Below, piece by piece: positions 62,962-64,000 of a DNA stretch of 64,000 nt (position 1 is its first letter; every line of letters starts with the position of its first letter). The stretch is from NCBI RefSeq assembly GCF_002213415.1, contig NZ_NJGU01000005.1, positions 310,001-374,000 on the forward strand, written 5' to 3'. The notes under the pieces are model-generated. The model was given only the letters and a program-made list of their open reading frames with translations. It was not told where the DNA came from and searched no databases. The stretch is from Herbaspirillum robiniae. Lineage in GTDB: Bacteria > Pseudomonadota > Gammaproteobacteria > Burkholderiales > Burkholderiaceae_D. Made by a program: the position numbers and the translations under genes.

Positions 62962-63960
62962 TTGAAACTGCTTCGCAAACCCAAGACCCAGCCCAACCAG
63001 CTTTTGCTGCAACTGGATTTGTTCGCTCCGGAACCGGAGCAGGCAGAGTCGTCCGCGCCCCCCGTCATCCCTGCCGTCGATCCCGGCCCCGCCTTGCCGT
63101 CGCCGACGGTGCAGCCGCCGCTGATCGTCACGCCCGCGCCGGTGGTGCATGCCGCGCCGCTGCCACCGCCGGTGATCGCCGCGCCGCCGGTTCCGGTCAA
63201 CACCCTGGTGCCGCCGCCGACCGGCCGACCGGCCGACGGCAAGCGCCGCATCCATCTCGGCGAGCACACCATCGACTACGCGCTGCTGCGCTCCAAGCGC
63301 CGCACCATCGGTTTCCTGGTCAGCGACGAAGGCCTGCGCGTGACCGCGCCCAAGTGGGTGACCATCGCCGAGATCGACAACGCCATCCGCGAGAAGCAGC
63401 GCTGGATCCTGACCAAGCTCAACGAACGCCGCGAACGCTCGGCGCGCCGCCTGCAGCCGCAGATGCAATGGCGCGACGGCGCCACCCTGCCCTACCTGGG
63501 CAACGACATCACGCTGCGCATCCGCGCCGGCCAGCGCTTCGGCGTGCAGCTCGATGAGCAAACCCGCGAACTCTGCGTCAGCCTGCCCGGCGACGCCGGC
63601 GAACAACAGCTGAAGGACCGCGTGCAAGGCTGGCTGCAGGCGCGCGCCGAGGAACTGTTCGGCAAGCGGCTGATGATCTACGCCGAGAAGCTGGGCGTGA
63701 CCTACCGCTCCTATGCGCTGTCCTCGGCGACCACGCAATGGGGCTCCTGCACCGCCGACGGCCGCATCCGCCTGAACTGGCGCCTGATGCATTTCGCGCT
63801 GCCGCTGATCGACTACGTGATCGCCCATGAACTGGCGCACCTGCGCGAGATGAACCACGGCCCGCAGTTCTGGGCCACCGTGCAATCGATCTTCCCTGAA
63901 TTCGAATCGGCCAAGCGGGCCCTGCGCGACAACGCGCCGGAGACCCTGCCGATCTTCTGA
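62962..63960 (+). CDS. YgjP/SprT-like zinc metallopeptidase (M48-related)
   Basis: 332 residues starting at TTG 62962. The first 95 residues are a Pro/Ala-rich, low-complexity tail, which is unusual for the family. The rest (about 95-330) is the YgjP-like domain of unknown natural substrate. It has the zinc site HELAHLREMNHGPQFW, with both His of HExxH and the third His eight residues after the motif, and the preceding SSATTQWGSCTADGRIRLNW. It is 31 bases after plsC in the same direction and ends 40 bases before the window edge, where nothing further is seen. Confidence 0.9.
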   Translation: MKLLRKPKTQPNQLLLQLDLFAPEPEQAESSAPPVIPAVDPGPALPSPTVQPPLIVTPAPVVHAAPLPPPVIAAPPVPVNTLVPPPTGRPADGKRRIHLGEHTIDYALLRSKRRTIGFLVSDEGLRVTAPKWVTIAEIDNAIREKQRWILTKLNERRERSARRLQPQMQWRDGATLPYLGNDITLRIRAGQRFGVQLDEQTRELCVSLPGDAGEQQLKDRVQGWLQARAEELFGKRLMIYAEKLGVTYRSYALSSATTQWGSCTADGRIRLNWRLMHFALPLIDYVIAHELAHLREMNHGPQFWATVQSIFPEFESAKRALRDNAPETLPIF

Positions 63961-64000
63961 CCGCAGGCGCGCCGCCTCACGCATGGCGGGCGCGCCGACT

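Noticed and set aside
1-64000. CRISPR arrays, insertion sequences, prophage or toxin-antitoxin pairs
   Set aside because: No regularly spaced repeats, transposase motifs, terminal inverted repeats or phage structural genes were seen anywhere in the window.

Overview
The window is a contiguous piece of a GC-rich proteobacterial chromosome. Gene families and local order point to a betaproteobacterium of the order Burkholderiales. Oxalobacteraceae, Herbaspirillum-like, is my best inference from: the tsaD/ybiB and plsY-ybaK-xerD neighbourhoods, miaB-phoH-ybeY with corC-lnt-glyQS-gmhB-plsC downstream, a TRAP system with a DctS/DctR-type two-component pair, a PEP-CTERM protein, and a large set of chemoreceptors. 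No insertion sequences, prophage, CRISPR arrays or rRNA were seen, and one tRNA is present.

Layout. 1-6.8 kb: a membrane GT39-type glycosyltransferase, a MATE exporter, a membrane GGDEF/EAL protein with a decayed MHYT sensor, and an isolated small HTH regulator behind an AT-rich leader. 6.9-12.7 kb: ybiB divergent from tsaD, then a leftward cluster plsY, ybaK, xerD and an MGMT gene, then a VOC protein. 12.7-13.3 kb: a gene-poor interval whose promoter-like, hairpin and terminator elements suggest an unannotated leftward small RNA. 13.3-20 kb: TRAP transporter dctPQM, divergent sensor kinase and response regulator, and an AEC transporter. 20-26.3 kb: an Ntn penicillin-acylase-family enzyme, queG, tsaE, a Tat-exported cell-wall amidase, dedA. 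26.5-33.8 kb: a signalling island of two chemoreceptors flanking a PAS-PAS-PAS-GAF-GGDEF-EAL protein. 33.9-36.9 kb: mutL, miaA and tRNA-Met. 37-39.4 kb: a LuxR-HTH protein with two decayed HD-GYP-like regions, divergent from a secreted alpha/beta hydrolase. 39.5-45.1 kb: a five-gene sugar uptake unit (kinase, binding protein, ATPase, permease, AGE epimerase). 45.1-48.2 kb: a PEP-CTERM protein, a cysteine hydrolase and a LysR regulator. 48.5-64 kb: the housekeeping series miaB-phoH-ybeY / corC-lnt / glyQS / gmhB / plsC / ygjP, interrupted by a tandem pair of closely related chemoreceptors.

How it fits together. Three themes recur: tRNA modification (tsaD, tsaE, miaA, miaB, queG), envelope building (plsY, plsC, lnt, gmhB, amidase, GT39), and environmental sensing (four MCPs, two GGDEF/EAL proteins, the Dct pair). 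The most interesting non-standard signals are the candidate small-RNA locus at 12.8-13.1 kb, the LuxR/HD-GYP fusion with a 16-bp palindrome in its divergent promoter, a 14-bp palindrome between dctP and dctS, the decayed MHYT sensor, the chemoreceptor pair splitting the miaB-lnt cluster, and a short reading frame whose end overlaps the start of the PEP-CTERM gene.
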